NCBI GenBank assembly: GCA_045125935.1
Contig: JBGVNW010000017.1
Coordinates: forward strand, 1-5,787
Direction of reading: 5' to 3'
DNA length: 5,787 nt
Origin: CAG-877 sp045125935
GTDB lineage: Bacteria; Bacillota_I; Bacilli_A; RF39; UBA660
Made by a program: the position numbers and the translations under genes. The notes under the pieces are model-generated. The model made no database searches and was not told the origin of the DNA. It saw only the letters and a list, made by a program, of their open reading frames with translations. Every line of letters begins with the position of its first letter. Within the stretch, counting starts at the first letter, position 1. Shown here in pieces: positions 1-5,787 of this stretch.

Positions 1-3000
1 AAGTAAATCAATAGCTTCTTTTTTGTTTTTAGCAGTGAAATTGGTAGTATCCATATAGTTAGCAGCTTTGTAACGTTTTTCTGACGCATCATTTTTATCG
101 CTATAAATACCATCCATTTCCATGTTATTAAGTTCAAAGAATAATAAATCTTCTTTCATTTTAGATAGAGCTTTTCTTTCTTCTTCTGCAATTTGTTGCC
201 ATGTTCTACCTAAATTATCTTTTAATGTATCAATATTAATATTTTCTAAAACTTGTTGATATTCTTTAGCTACTTGAGTTGTTTCTTTTATTGCATCTGT
301 TTCTTGTTTTTGAACTTCTACCGATTTGGTTTTTACATCAACAACTGATTTATTTGATGCATTTGAAGCTTTCGCTTTACCAGATGTTGATGAAGTAGCA
401 TTGGTATAAATTAAAGGATTAACTGCATCATCAATAGTTTTAGCTTTCATTTTAACCATTTCAGTAGCAAAGATTTTAATTCTATCAATTAATCCGTCCC
501 AATAATCTATTCCTAAAATACCACTAGATTTATTAATATTTGCTTCACGTTTAAGTTCATTAAACATATCTTGAAGAGTAGAATTTTCTTTTGCTTTCTT
601 TTTAAAAGTTGCAGATTTATTTACTTTGTCTAAGGCTTTCATTGTTGCTTCAATATGGTCTTTAACATTCGTAGATGCGATTAGTGCTTCTTTCTCTTCG
701 TCCAATGCTTTCTTAGCTTGTCTACTAGCTTTTGTTACTTTGTCTTTTGATTTTGCAACTTCTTCTGTTTTATTAGAAGCTTCATTTTGAGCTTGAGTTA
801 ATTGTTCTGTCGCATTTGTTTCTTCTTTTTTAGCATTAATGTTTTCTTCAATAGCTAAACTTTCTTTTTCAATAGCTTCTTTTTCATCTTTCCAATATTG
901 TTCAGTTATGTGTCCATCAGATAATAAAGCTTTTGTTTTATCTAAAGTAGCTTGTTTTTCTTTAGCTAATTGACGTTCTCTATTAATGTTAAGCTCCATT
1001 TCATCTCCAAGAGCTAAAGATAATTGATACATTTCTCTCCATTGAGATACATCATCATCGTCAATAGTTTCTGCTCTATCTCGTAAATCTTGGAAATCAA
1101 TTTTTTCTGAACTATCATCACTTAACTTAGAATATTCTTTAGAAGCTTCAATTAAACGCATAACTTCTTCATATGCTTGTTTATAATTTTCAACAGATTC
1201 ACTGATAGTTTCTGCGACTTTTTCTTCTTGTTTAACTTGTTCTTCTTTTTGTTCTGTAATTATATATTCATTATCTACTTTTTTAACTCCAACATCTTCT
1301 TGTTTCTGTAATAAATCAATTTCTTTTTGGTATATAGCTTCTTGTTCGTCTACTGCAACACCTAAATCTTTAGCACTTTTAATCATGCCTTCTGCTAAAT
1401 AAATCCATGCTAAATCTCCATTAGAAACATTGTCAAAACCGTATAAAGCGTCTTGTTTAAATGAATCATAAAAGTCATATGCTTCTTTATCTTCAACAAT
1501 TTTCCCCTGAGCGTCAACAATTTTAATTATTTGTCTACATAAATTTTCACAAGTCTCTGCAACGCTTGCTTCTACTTCTCTTGTTTTTAAAAGCTCTTCT
1601 CTATATTCTGCTTCTGAAAGTTTTGCTTTTTCTCTTTCAGCAGTCATTTCATGTGTTCTTCTAATGGCTTCTATAATTCCATCATTATTTTTCTCATATT
1701 CTATTCTTTCTTTATTGGCTTGTATCCACTCTTTTAAAGTTTTTACATTATCGTCATGAACACCTCTGTCATTGTCTGCTATATTTTGAGCTAAATCATC
1801 TGGTGATAAGAACCATCGTGCTTTTGGACTCTGTTTTAATAATTCATCAAAGTTAGCAAAATCTCCTTTTATAAATGGTTCTGCTCCTTGACTTTCTAGA
1901 CCGTTAATAATATTTCTAATATCAACTTCCATGATATTCATTAATCTATCATATTGTTTTCTTAATGCTTGGAAGTCTTTTTTATTAAGAACATCGTCTT
2001 CGGCTATTGCCATCTCTACCATTCTTTTTAATACATCGTTTAACTCTTCAAATCTTTCATGGTAGACAATGTATTCTTTAGCCATTTTATCTCTAGGGTC
2101 GTCATAACCTTCATAATCATAATCTTTAAAACTAGCAGTAACTTTTCCATTTTTGAGATATGTACCCATTTGAGCTTCCATTAAAGCAATAGCGGCATCT
2201 GGTAAATAATGTTCTTTATTAACAGCATTTCCTCCGTTCAAAGAATCGGAATCAATAAGATTAGTTTCAATTTTTTGTTGAGCTTGTACTAATTTTTCAG
2301 TTGCCTGTGCAGTTTCTAATATTGCTTCTGTTTGTTGTCGTTGAACTTGTACTTGTTCTTGTTGTTTAGGAAGTAAAGACATTAAATAGTTTTTATTTTC
2401 TTCTAGAACTGCTTTTTCTTTTTCTAGATTTTCTAATACTCTATCATAATAAGAATCTCCATTTTTAGATTCTAAATCGGAAATTTCTTTTTTAAGTTGG
2501 TTGACTTTGAAATATATATCATAAAACTCTTGTGCTTCTTGTTTACTAAATCCTAATCTTTTAGCTATCTTATCAAATTCATCAGTTTTACCAATCTGTT
2601 TATCATATGCAATATTTGTATCATTATTTCCTAAGATTTTAAACATTGCTTGTTTTACTGCTTTGTCTGTAACTTCTTGCTTTCCATCTCTAACCATTTG
2701 TAATGCTTGTTTTTGTGCATCTTCTATATATTTAGAATAAACTCCAGAACCTTGCTCGTAGGCTTTTAATTGCTCTTTTAATTGATTTAATTGTTTATTA
2801 TTTGTTTCTAAATCAACTTTACCTTCTCTGGCAATTTCTTGTTTAATTCTAGCAATATCTTCTAATACAACTTTTTCACTTTCAGTTGTTTTTTGTAATG
2901 CAGTTTCGATGGCTAAACTATCTCTTAATCCTTTTTCTGAAATATCGTACAATAATTCTTCAGCTGTTTTATTAGCATAATCATATTGTTCAAGAATTTT

Positions 3001-5787
3001 TTCATATTCTCCAAGTATATCTTTCTTAGCATAATACTCACTTAACATATCTGTATTTACTTTTTTATCATTCATGTCGGTATTTTTATTTTTCATATAT
3101 TGACCAACATAAGTTGTTTTATCTCCGCCACCGATATTATTTTCATAACCCATATCCATAGCTGCGTTTTCAGTTGCTTTCCAAATCATGGCTTTGTCTA
3201 AAGTTTTAATTTCTTTTTCATGTTTTTTATAAATATTATCGTAATTTAATCCAGTTAATTCTAGAATAGCGTTAAAACGTTGTTGAGCATCAGACATATT
3301 TTCAATTTGTTGTACTTGTTCTCTTATTCTAGCTTGTTGTTTTGCTTCTAAACTTTCTGATATTGAATCTTGTTCTTGTTTAACTTCTGTAACATTTTTA
3401 ACTGCTTTAGCAACTTCATTTTGTTGAGTTACTTCTTGTTTTTTAGGTTTACTTGTTCGTGTAATTTTTCTGTTTGTTTGTTCTGTTAATTTATCTAATC
3501 TTTTAGCTTCTTCATAAATTTTTTGGAATAAATCAAATGCATTATCTGTATAATTAGCTACAAGGGCATCTAATTGACCTTTACGTTGTTTGTATTCATC
3601 AGTTTGGTTATATTTACCTTTACGACCTTCTGATATTAGATTAGCTCTTCTTTCTGAAGCACTTGCTAAATCTTCGGTTGGGAAGTCTTTTGCTAATTTA
3701 GTCATTTCTGTTTTACTTAATCGTTTACCACTACCAACAACATTTCCAATTCGCATTAATAAGTCGTCTAGTTTTTCTTCTGCAATTCCTGCTTGTAAAG
3801 CCATAGATTTTAATGCCATAGTTTTATCGTCTATTGCATTAGTTTCTTGTTTAATAGCTTCGGTAACTTTGTTAGTATTATTAACTTTATCTTCTGCGAT
3901 TTGATTTGCTTTTTCTTCTACTTTGTTAGATTGTTGAGTTGATTCTGAAACATTATAAATTTCTTTGTATAATTTTGCCAATACATCTTTTTGAGCATTA
4001 AAACCTTTACTACCTTTTTCAATGGTAAAGTTAGCATTACCAGTTTTTTGTTCCATTGTAGTTAATGCTTGTTCTGCTTTTGTAAAAGATTCTTTTAAAG
4101 CATACATTGATTTTCTAGCTTCATCGGTTAATCCAGTTCCACTAGATAATGCCAAGCTAAATTTTTCTACTTCGTTTTTAACAAGTTTTAATAACTCAGA
4201 AAGATTTTCTAAATTGTTATCTCCAAGAGCAACACTTCTAAACAATTCTTGCATATTTTTATTTTGTTGAGTTACATCAATTTTAGCGATATTTTTTGAT
4301 ACATCTGCTTGTTCTTTTAATGCTTTGTTATTATTTTGTGTGGCTTTTGTATGATTAATAGTTTTATTAATTTGTTCTTGTTTCTTTTGATTTAAACGTT
4401 GAATTTCGTCTTCTTCATCTTCTAAATAAGATAAACCATATTTTTCAACTTGATTTACTTTACGTTTAAGAACTTCAATAACTTTTGATTTAGCTTCATA
4501 TTCTGCTAATAAAGATATTTTTTCTTTTAAAGATAGATTTTCTGCATCTAATGATTTAGTCATATAAGTAGATATACGATAGTTTGGATTTTTCTCTGCC
4601 TTATCTTCTGCACGAATGATTGATAAACCTTTATCAACTTCTTCTGATGAAAGTTTAGAATAATATTTTTCAACTTCTCCAGTTAAATCTTTCCAAGTTT
4701 TTCTTTGTCTGTCTATTACTTGGTTAATGTCTATCATGACTTGTTCGTTCTTTTTATTAGCTAAATAAACTTTTTCTGCCATAATATCTTGATTTTCCAT
4801 TTGTTTAGCTAATTCTTCAACAGACATTTTTTGTTTCTTAACTATTTTAACAGTATTTTCATTGTTAGCATTATTATTAAAATTATCAAAACTATCTTTA
4901 CCTCTATCAAGAATATTAATTAATTCTTTCATATCTTTAATAGTATCAGTAAGAGGTAGGTCGTTATCTAATACGTTATTATAATCTTTAATAACTTTAC
5001 TGCATTCTCTATATTCATTAGTTCCACGTTTAAATGTTTTTTGAAGTTCTTTTAGTTTGGCAAGATGTTCATTACCTTGTTCAATTTCTGCATTTTTAGT
5101 ATTGATGAATTGTCTAATTTGGTCTTCTGTTACACCTAATTCTTTTTTATATTGTTGTACTTTATCTGTTAATGATTGCCATTTTTCTTCGTCCATTGAT
5201 TTTTCGGCAATTAATTTATCAAAATCTTTAGCTAACCAACTTAAATCTTGACGCATTTCACTTGTTTGCTCTTTAGCTAAATTCATAGCTTGGGAATATT
5301 GAGTAAATTCTGAAACAGTCTCTTTTAAACTAATAACTTTATCTAAATCAACGTCTTTTTGTTTAGCGTCTTCTGTTACATCAAAATCACTATCTGCTAA
5401 ATAAATACGATTTAATTCTTCCCAAGTATTAATATTCTTTTTGGTATTTGTAATCATATTATTTAGGTTTTTAATAGCTTCGGTATATTTATTAATAACT
5501 CTTTCATCTGTCGCTTTAGCTGCCGCTTCTTTGTATTCATTAATTTGTTTTGTAATTCTACCAAAGAATCGTTCGGTTTTTTCATAGTCGATAGCATCGT
5601 CATCTTGTAAACGGAATTTATCAATTACTTCCTCATATTCTAATAAAGCATCATATAATTCATCTTTGGTAAATCCAACCATTTCTTCCATGTAAGAACC
5701 GGCATCTTTGTATTTACCAAATTTACCTTTTAACCAATTATTCGCTTTAGCTTCATTTTTCTGAGTATTTTGAGAAGTACGTTGTTC
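1..5787 (-). CDS. Internal fragment of a giant, helix-rich, repeat-containing protein (both ends outside the window)
   Basis: I translated the minus strand codon by codon and found 1929 sense codons with no stop across the window. The frame is open at both edges, so start and stop lie outside. The first Met (residue 33, base 5691) has no visible ribosome-binding site and coding-like sequence runs ahead of it, so it is not taken as the start. The product is rich in Lys, Glu, Gln, Asn, Asp and Ala, with 13 Trp, 11 Pro and 3 Cys, and no membrane segment or signal peptide. It reads as amphipathic helices grouped in modules of roughly 80-180 residues, joined by Gln/Glu/Thr/Asn-rich connectors. A Trp/Tyr-Leu-Ala helix motif recurs. 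One Pro/Gly-richer island (residues 1140-1329) may be a globular domain. I recognise no catalytic motif or named family. A phage tape-measure or ejected virion protein, or a giant bacterial scaffold protein, would fit. The fragment exceeds 200 kDa. The existence of the reading frame is very secure; the function is not known. Confidence 0.96.
190..204 (-). repeat. Trp-helix motif, copy at residues 1862-1866
   Basis: T-W-Q-Q-I corresponds to T-W-E-E-L (121-125) and T-W-K-D-L (364-368). It is followed by an acidic helix and then, near the left edge, by N-Y-M-D (residues 1910-1913) before a polar loop, the same order of elements seen in upstream modules. Confidence 0.4.
262..399 (-). repeat. Low-complexity connector 7, Ser/Thr/Ala then Val/Gln/Glu (residues 1797-1842)
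   Basis: The first half is Ser/Thr/Ala/Asn-rich with A-S-N-A-S-N-K-S, the most linker-like sequence in the fragment. The second half is V-x-V-x-K-T-K-S-V-E-V and T-D-A-I-K-E-T-T-Q. The latter element resembles those in connectors 2 and 4. It is followed by a module with the motif T-W-Q-Q-I at residues 1862-1866. Confidence 0.55.
397..528 (-). other. Less charged, nonpolar segment (residues 1754-1797)
   Basis: Compared with the Lys/Glu-rich surroundings, this stretch is rich in Ile, Gly, Leu, Met, Trp, Tyr and Phe (G-I-L-G-I-D-Y-W at 1756-1763, then an amphipathic helix, then N-P-L-I-Y). It is too interrupted by charges for a membrane span. It may be a buried or membrane-surface helix, or a protein-contact site. 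Confidence 0.35.
688..840 (-). repeat. Low-complexity connector 6 (residues 1650-1700)
   Basis: A long Asn/Ala/Lys/Glu/Thr/Gln stretch with no aromatic residue, Pro or Gly. It contains A-S-N-K-T, echoed by A-S-N-K-S in connector 7, and several V-x-x-[AS] heptad-like spacings. It probably forms a plain coiled coil or flexible rod. Confidence 0.5.
1003..1041 (-). repeat. Trp/ALGD helix motif, copy at residues 1583-1595
   Basis: W-R-E-M-Y-Q-L-S-L-A-L-G-D follows directly after a run of four Asp (residues 1576-1579). It aligns without gaps with residues 122-134 and, with one gap, with residues 512-523, and so bridges the YLA and ALGD versions of the motif. Confidence 0.5.
1186..1260 (-). repeat. 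Low-complexity connector 5 (residues 1510-1534)
   Basis: A short Glu/Gln/Lys/Val stretch with the element V-K-Q-E (also seen in connector 3), ending in A-E-T-I-S-E-S-V. It leads into a helical module that contains the four-Asp run D1576-D1579 and the W1583 motif. Confidence 0.5.
1387..1422 (-). repeat. YLA helix motif, copy at residues 1456-1467
   Basis: D-L-A-W-I-Y-L-A-E aligns with E-L-N-R-I-Y-L-A-D at residues 124-132: I, Y, L and A are identical and both ends are acidic. The match lies more than 1300 residues from its partner, which shows the repeat is not confined to the upstream part. Here Trp sits next to the Ile rather than at the anchor position. Confidence 0.45.
1801..2370 (-). other. 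Pro/Gly-richer island, possible folded domain (residues 1140-1329)
   Basis: Six of the 11 prolines of the whole fragment fall here (P1140, P1196, P1231, P1304, P1321, P1329). So do most of the aromatic- and glycine-bearing turns, for example G-K-V-T-A-S-F-K and a Tyr/Asp-rich stretch at residues 1222-1231 that could form a short beta hairpin. The flanking sequence is Lys/Glu helix. This suggests a compact domain inserted in the array. The first 36 residues overlap connector 4. I see no recognisable catalytic motif. Confidence 0.45.
2263..2367 (-). repeat. Low-complexity connector 4, Gln-rich (residues 1141-1175)
   Basis: Gln, Glu, Val, Thr and Ala make up nearly all of this stretch, including a Q-V-Q-V-Q element and T-E-A-I-L-E-T-A. 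It is the most Gln-rich connector and precedes the Pro/Gly-richer island. The Gln codons are almost all CAA. Confidence 0.55.
3061..3180 (-). other. Gly/Asn/Met/Tyr-rich loop inside a helical module (residues 870-909)
   Basis: This non-helical stretch contains I-G-G-G-D (residues 885-889), several Met and Tyr, and a Q-Y-M element (896-898). It lies between two long helices, the second rich in Tyr (Y918, Y919, Y928). Similar Y-[ML] elements stand before polar loops at residues 408, 1210 and 1911, so this may be an enlarged form of the same inter-helix loop. Confidence 0.4.
3352..3480 (-). repeat. Low-complexity connector 3 (residues 770-812)
   Basis: It begins with a basic Thr/Arg/Lys segment around the S-K-P-K-K at residues 779-783, the most basic short patch noticed. 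It continues as Val/Gln/Glu/Asn heptad-like sequence with V-T-Q-Q and V-T-E-V-K-Q-E-Q. V-T-Q-Q also occurs in connector 1. The basic patch could contact nucleic acid or phosphate-bearing partners, but that is only inferred. Confidence 0.5.
3832..3948 (-). repeat. Low-complexity connector 2 (residues 614-652)
   Basis: A Ser/Gln/Asn/Lys/Glu/Thr-rich stretch ending in V-T-E-A-I-K-Q-E-T-N-A-I. The T-E-A-I-K-Q-E-T element closely resembles T-D-A-I-K-E-T-T in the last connector (from residue 1830) and T-E-A-I-L-E-T-A in the fourth (from residue 1153). This is the best evidence that the connectors are related to each other. Confidence 0.55.
4141..4173 (-). repeat. E-V-E-K-F helix motif, residues 539-549
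   Basis: Residues 539-549 match residues 371-381 at E, V, E, K, L, S and S (7 of 11). The stretch is followed by G-T-G and a helix start at L553-T554. The spacing of 168 residues is close to twice the 81-residue period of the upstream part. Confidence 0.5.
4219..4254 (-). repeat. ALGD-type helix motif, copy at residues 512-523
   Basis: M-Q-E-L-F-R-S-V-A-L-G-D aligns with W-R-E-M-Y-Q-L-S-L-A-L-G-D at residues 1583-1595 if one residue is gapped, with E, S, A, L, G and D identical. It marks the start of the module after connector 1, with Met in place of the anchor Trp. Confidence 0.45.
4261..4380 (-). repeat. Low-complexity connector 1 (residues 470-509)
   Basis: This stretch is rich in Gln, Asn, Thr, Lys and Ile, with Q-E-Q, N-N-N and V-T-Q-Q-N elements and no aromatic residue apart from flanking helices. 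It separates the acidic D-E-E-D-E segment (near residues 457-461) from the module starting at residue 512. It resembles the other connectors in composition more than in exact sequence. It is probably a loose coiled coil or extended spacer. Confidence 0.5.
4645..4695 (-). repeat. Helical repeat, copy at residues 365-381
   Basis: This is the partner of the copy at residues 203-217. It has W365, L368, T369, V372, Y375 and L379, followed by S380-S381-E-E, which looks like a helix-capping box. The E-V-E-K-[YF] core with L-S-S four residues on recurs at residues 539-549, where 7 of 11 positions are identical. It therefore links the repeats of the first 450 residues to the next module. Confidence 0.6.
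4756..4776 (-). repeat. YLA helix motif, copy at residues 338-344
   Basis: The segment reads E-K-V-Y-L-A-N, matching [RK]-[IV]-Y-L-A-[DN] at residues 127-132. It lies about 25 residues before W365. No Trp precedes it at the expected position, so this is a partial copy of the motif. Confidence 0.4.
4855..4878 (-). other. Asn-rich flexible linker, residues 304-311
   Basis: Seven of eight or so residues around 304-311 are Asn, next to a Lys/Val-rich stretch (residues 313-320). A new helix starts at M321-S322 with an S-x-E-E capping box. The segment breaks helical periodicity and probably acts as a flexible joint between two helical modules. Asn runs are common in AT-rich genes (AAT codons), so the composition may be partly mutational. 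Confidence 0.5.
4930..4944 (-). repeat. Degenerate Trp-helix motif (Ile for Trp), residues 282-286
   Basis: Residues 282-286 read T-I-K-D-M, resembling T-W-K-D-L at 364-368 and T-W-E-E-L at 121-125. The Ile lies 80 residues after W203 and 82 before W365, where an 81-residue repeat predicts a copy. The match is short, so the assignment rests mainly on the spacing. Confidence 0.35.
5137..5181 (-). repeat. Helical repeat W-x-x-L-T-x-x-V-x-x-Y-x-x-x-L, copy at residues 203-217
   Basis: Residues 203-217 carry W203, L206, T207, V210, Y213 and L217. The copy at residues 365-379, exactly 162 residues later, has W, L, T, V, Y and L in the same six places. The next segment in both copies starts with a helix-capping S/T (T220 and S380). 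The 162-residue offset is twice the roughly 81-residue spacing seen between Trp motifs in this part of the protein. This is the best-aligned pair of internal repeats found. Confidence 0.6.
5386..5424 (-). repeat. Trp/YLA helix motif, copy at residues 122-134
   Basis: This copy reads W-E-E-L-N-R-I-Y-L-A-D-S-D. It is the clearest version of a helix motif that recurs along the protein: W-x-E-[LM], then an aromatic/Leu-Ala-acidic end six to eight residues later. The copy at residues 1583-1595 matches it without gaps at W, E, L, A and the final D, with conservative L/M, R/Q and I/L changes. The copy at 1456-1467 shares the I-Y-L-A-acidic end. It is a motif inside the giant coding region, not a separate gene. 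That the copies share an origin is inferred. Confidence 0.5.

Noticed and set aside
11..30. Runs of A on the coding strand (such as A-A-A-A-A-A-G) as a programmed frameshift site
   Set aside because: The runs are not in the phase of a classic X-XXY-YYZ slippery heptamer, and the main frame continues without a stop on both sides, so nothing needs a frameshift.
1051..1062. Four consecutive Asp (residues 1576-1579) as a metal-binding or catalytic site
   Set aside because: It is an isolated acidic run at a helix start with no companion His, Asp or Gly motif; a helix-capping or surface role is simpler.
2229..2240. Shine-Dalgarno-like GGAGGA on the minus strand followed closely by ATG, a possible internal start
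   Set aside because: The ATG is only about one base from the GGAGGA, is out of the main frame, and opens a frame of about 15 codons. The bases simply encode N-G-G-N in the giant protein.
3590..3904. Plus-strand open frame of 104 codons starting with ATG
   Set aside because: It lies fully antisense to the giant minus-strand frame. Its Ser/Leu/Ile-rich product is what the reverse complement of Lys/Glu/Asn/Arg codons gives, and no ribosome-binding site precedes it.
4022..4270. Plus-strand open frame of 82 codons
   Set aside because: It is an antisense shadow of the same coding region, with Ser/Leu/Phe-rich composition and no recognisable motif or ribosome-binding site.
5057..5251. Plus-strand open frame of 64 codons with several Cys
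   Set aside because: It is an antisense shadow. Its Cys and Ser residues arise from the complements of Ala, Glu and Thr codons in the real frame.
1..5787. CRISPR array or DNA-level tandem repeats suggested by recurring TTCTTC and TTGTTC words
   Set aside because: The words are in-frame Glu/Gln codons with no fixed spacing, no conserved direct repeat and no spacers. The repetition is at protein level.
1..5787. Rho-independent terminators or promoters inside the window
   Set aside because: No GC-rich hairpin followed by a T run was noticed on the coding strand. TATAAT-like words are expected by chance in DNA this AT-rich and lie within the coding frame.

Overview
The whole window lies inside one very large protein-coding gene on the minus strand. 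The frame whose codons end at plus-strand positions divisible by three is open from base 5787 to base 1: 1929 sense codons with no TAA, TAG or TGA. Neither the start nor the stop codon is in the window. No intergenic DNA, RNA gene, CRISPR array, insertion sequence or second gene could be supported. Residue numbers used here count from the window's right edge: residue k ends at plus-strand base 5790-3k.

The DNA is AT-rich (about 30% GC by eye) and the codons are A/T-ending: TTA for Leu, CAA for Gln, AAA, GAA, and AGA or CGT for Arg. All 13 Trp codons are TGG and no stop codon is read through, which fits the standard bacterial/phage code and argues against a TGA=Trp mollicute. The most likely source is a tailed phage of a low-GC bacterium, or such a bacterium itself. 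This is inferred from composition and gene size; no diagnostic neighbour is visible.

The protein is almost entirely helical and soluble. It is rich in Lys, Glu, Gln, Asn and Asp, with only 11 prolines and 3 cysteines in 1929 residues, and it has no signal peptide or membrane segment. It is not a uniform coiled coil. Compact helical modules alternate with low-complexity Gln/Glu/Thr/Val/Asn connectors (near residues 470-509, 614-652, 770-812, 1141-1175, 1510-1534, 1650-1700 and 1797-1842).

The modules show diverged internal repetition. One motif is a Trp-anchored helix, W-x-[DES]-L, often continuing to [IV]-Y-L-A-[DEN] or A-L-G-D. The other is a V-x-x-[YF]-x-x-x-L segment. In the first 450 residues the Trp motif recurs about every 81 residues. 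Helix starts often carry an S/T-x-x-E capping box. A proline- and glycine-richer island at residues 1140-1329 looks like a folded domain inserted in the helical array.

The function is unknown. Candidate roles, all inferred, are a phage tape-measure or ejected virion protein, or a giant bacterial scaffold or filament protein.
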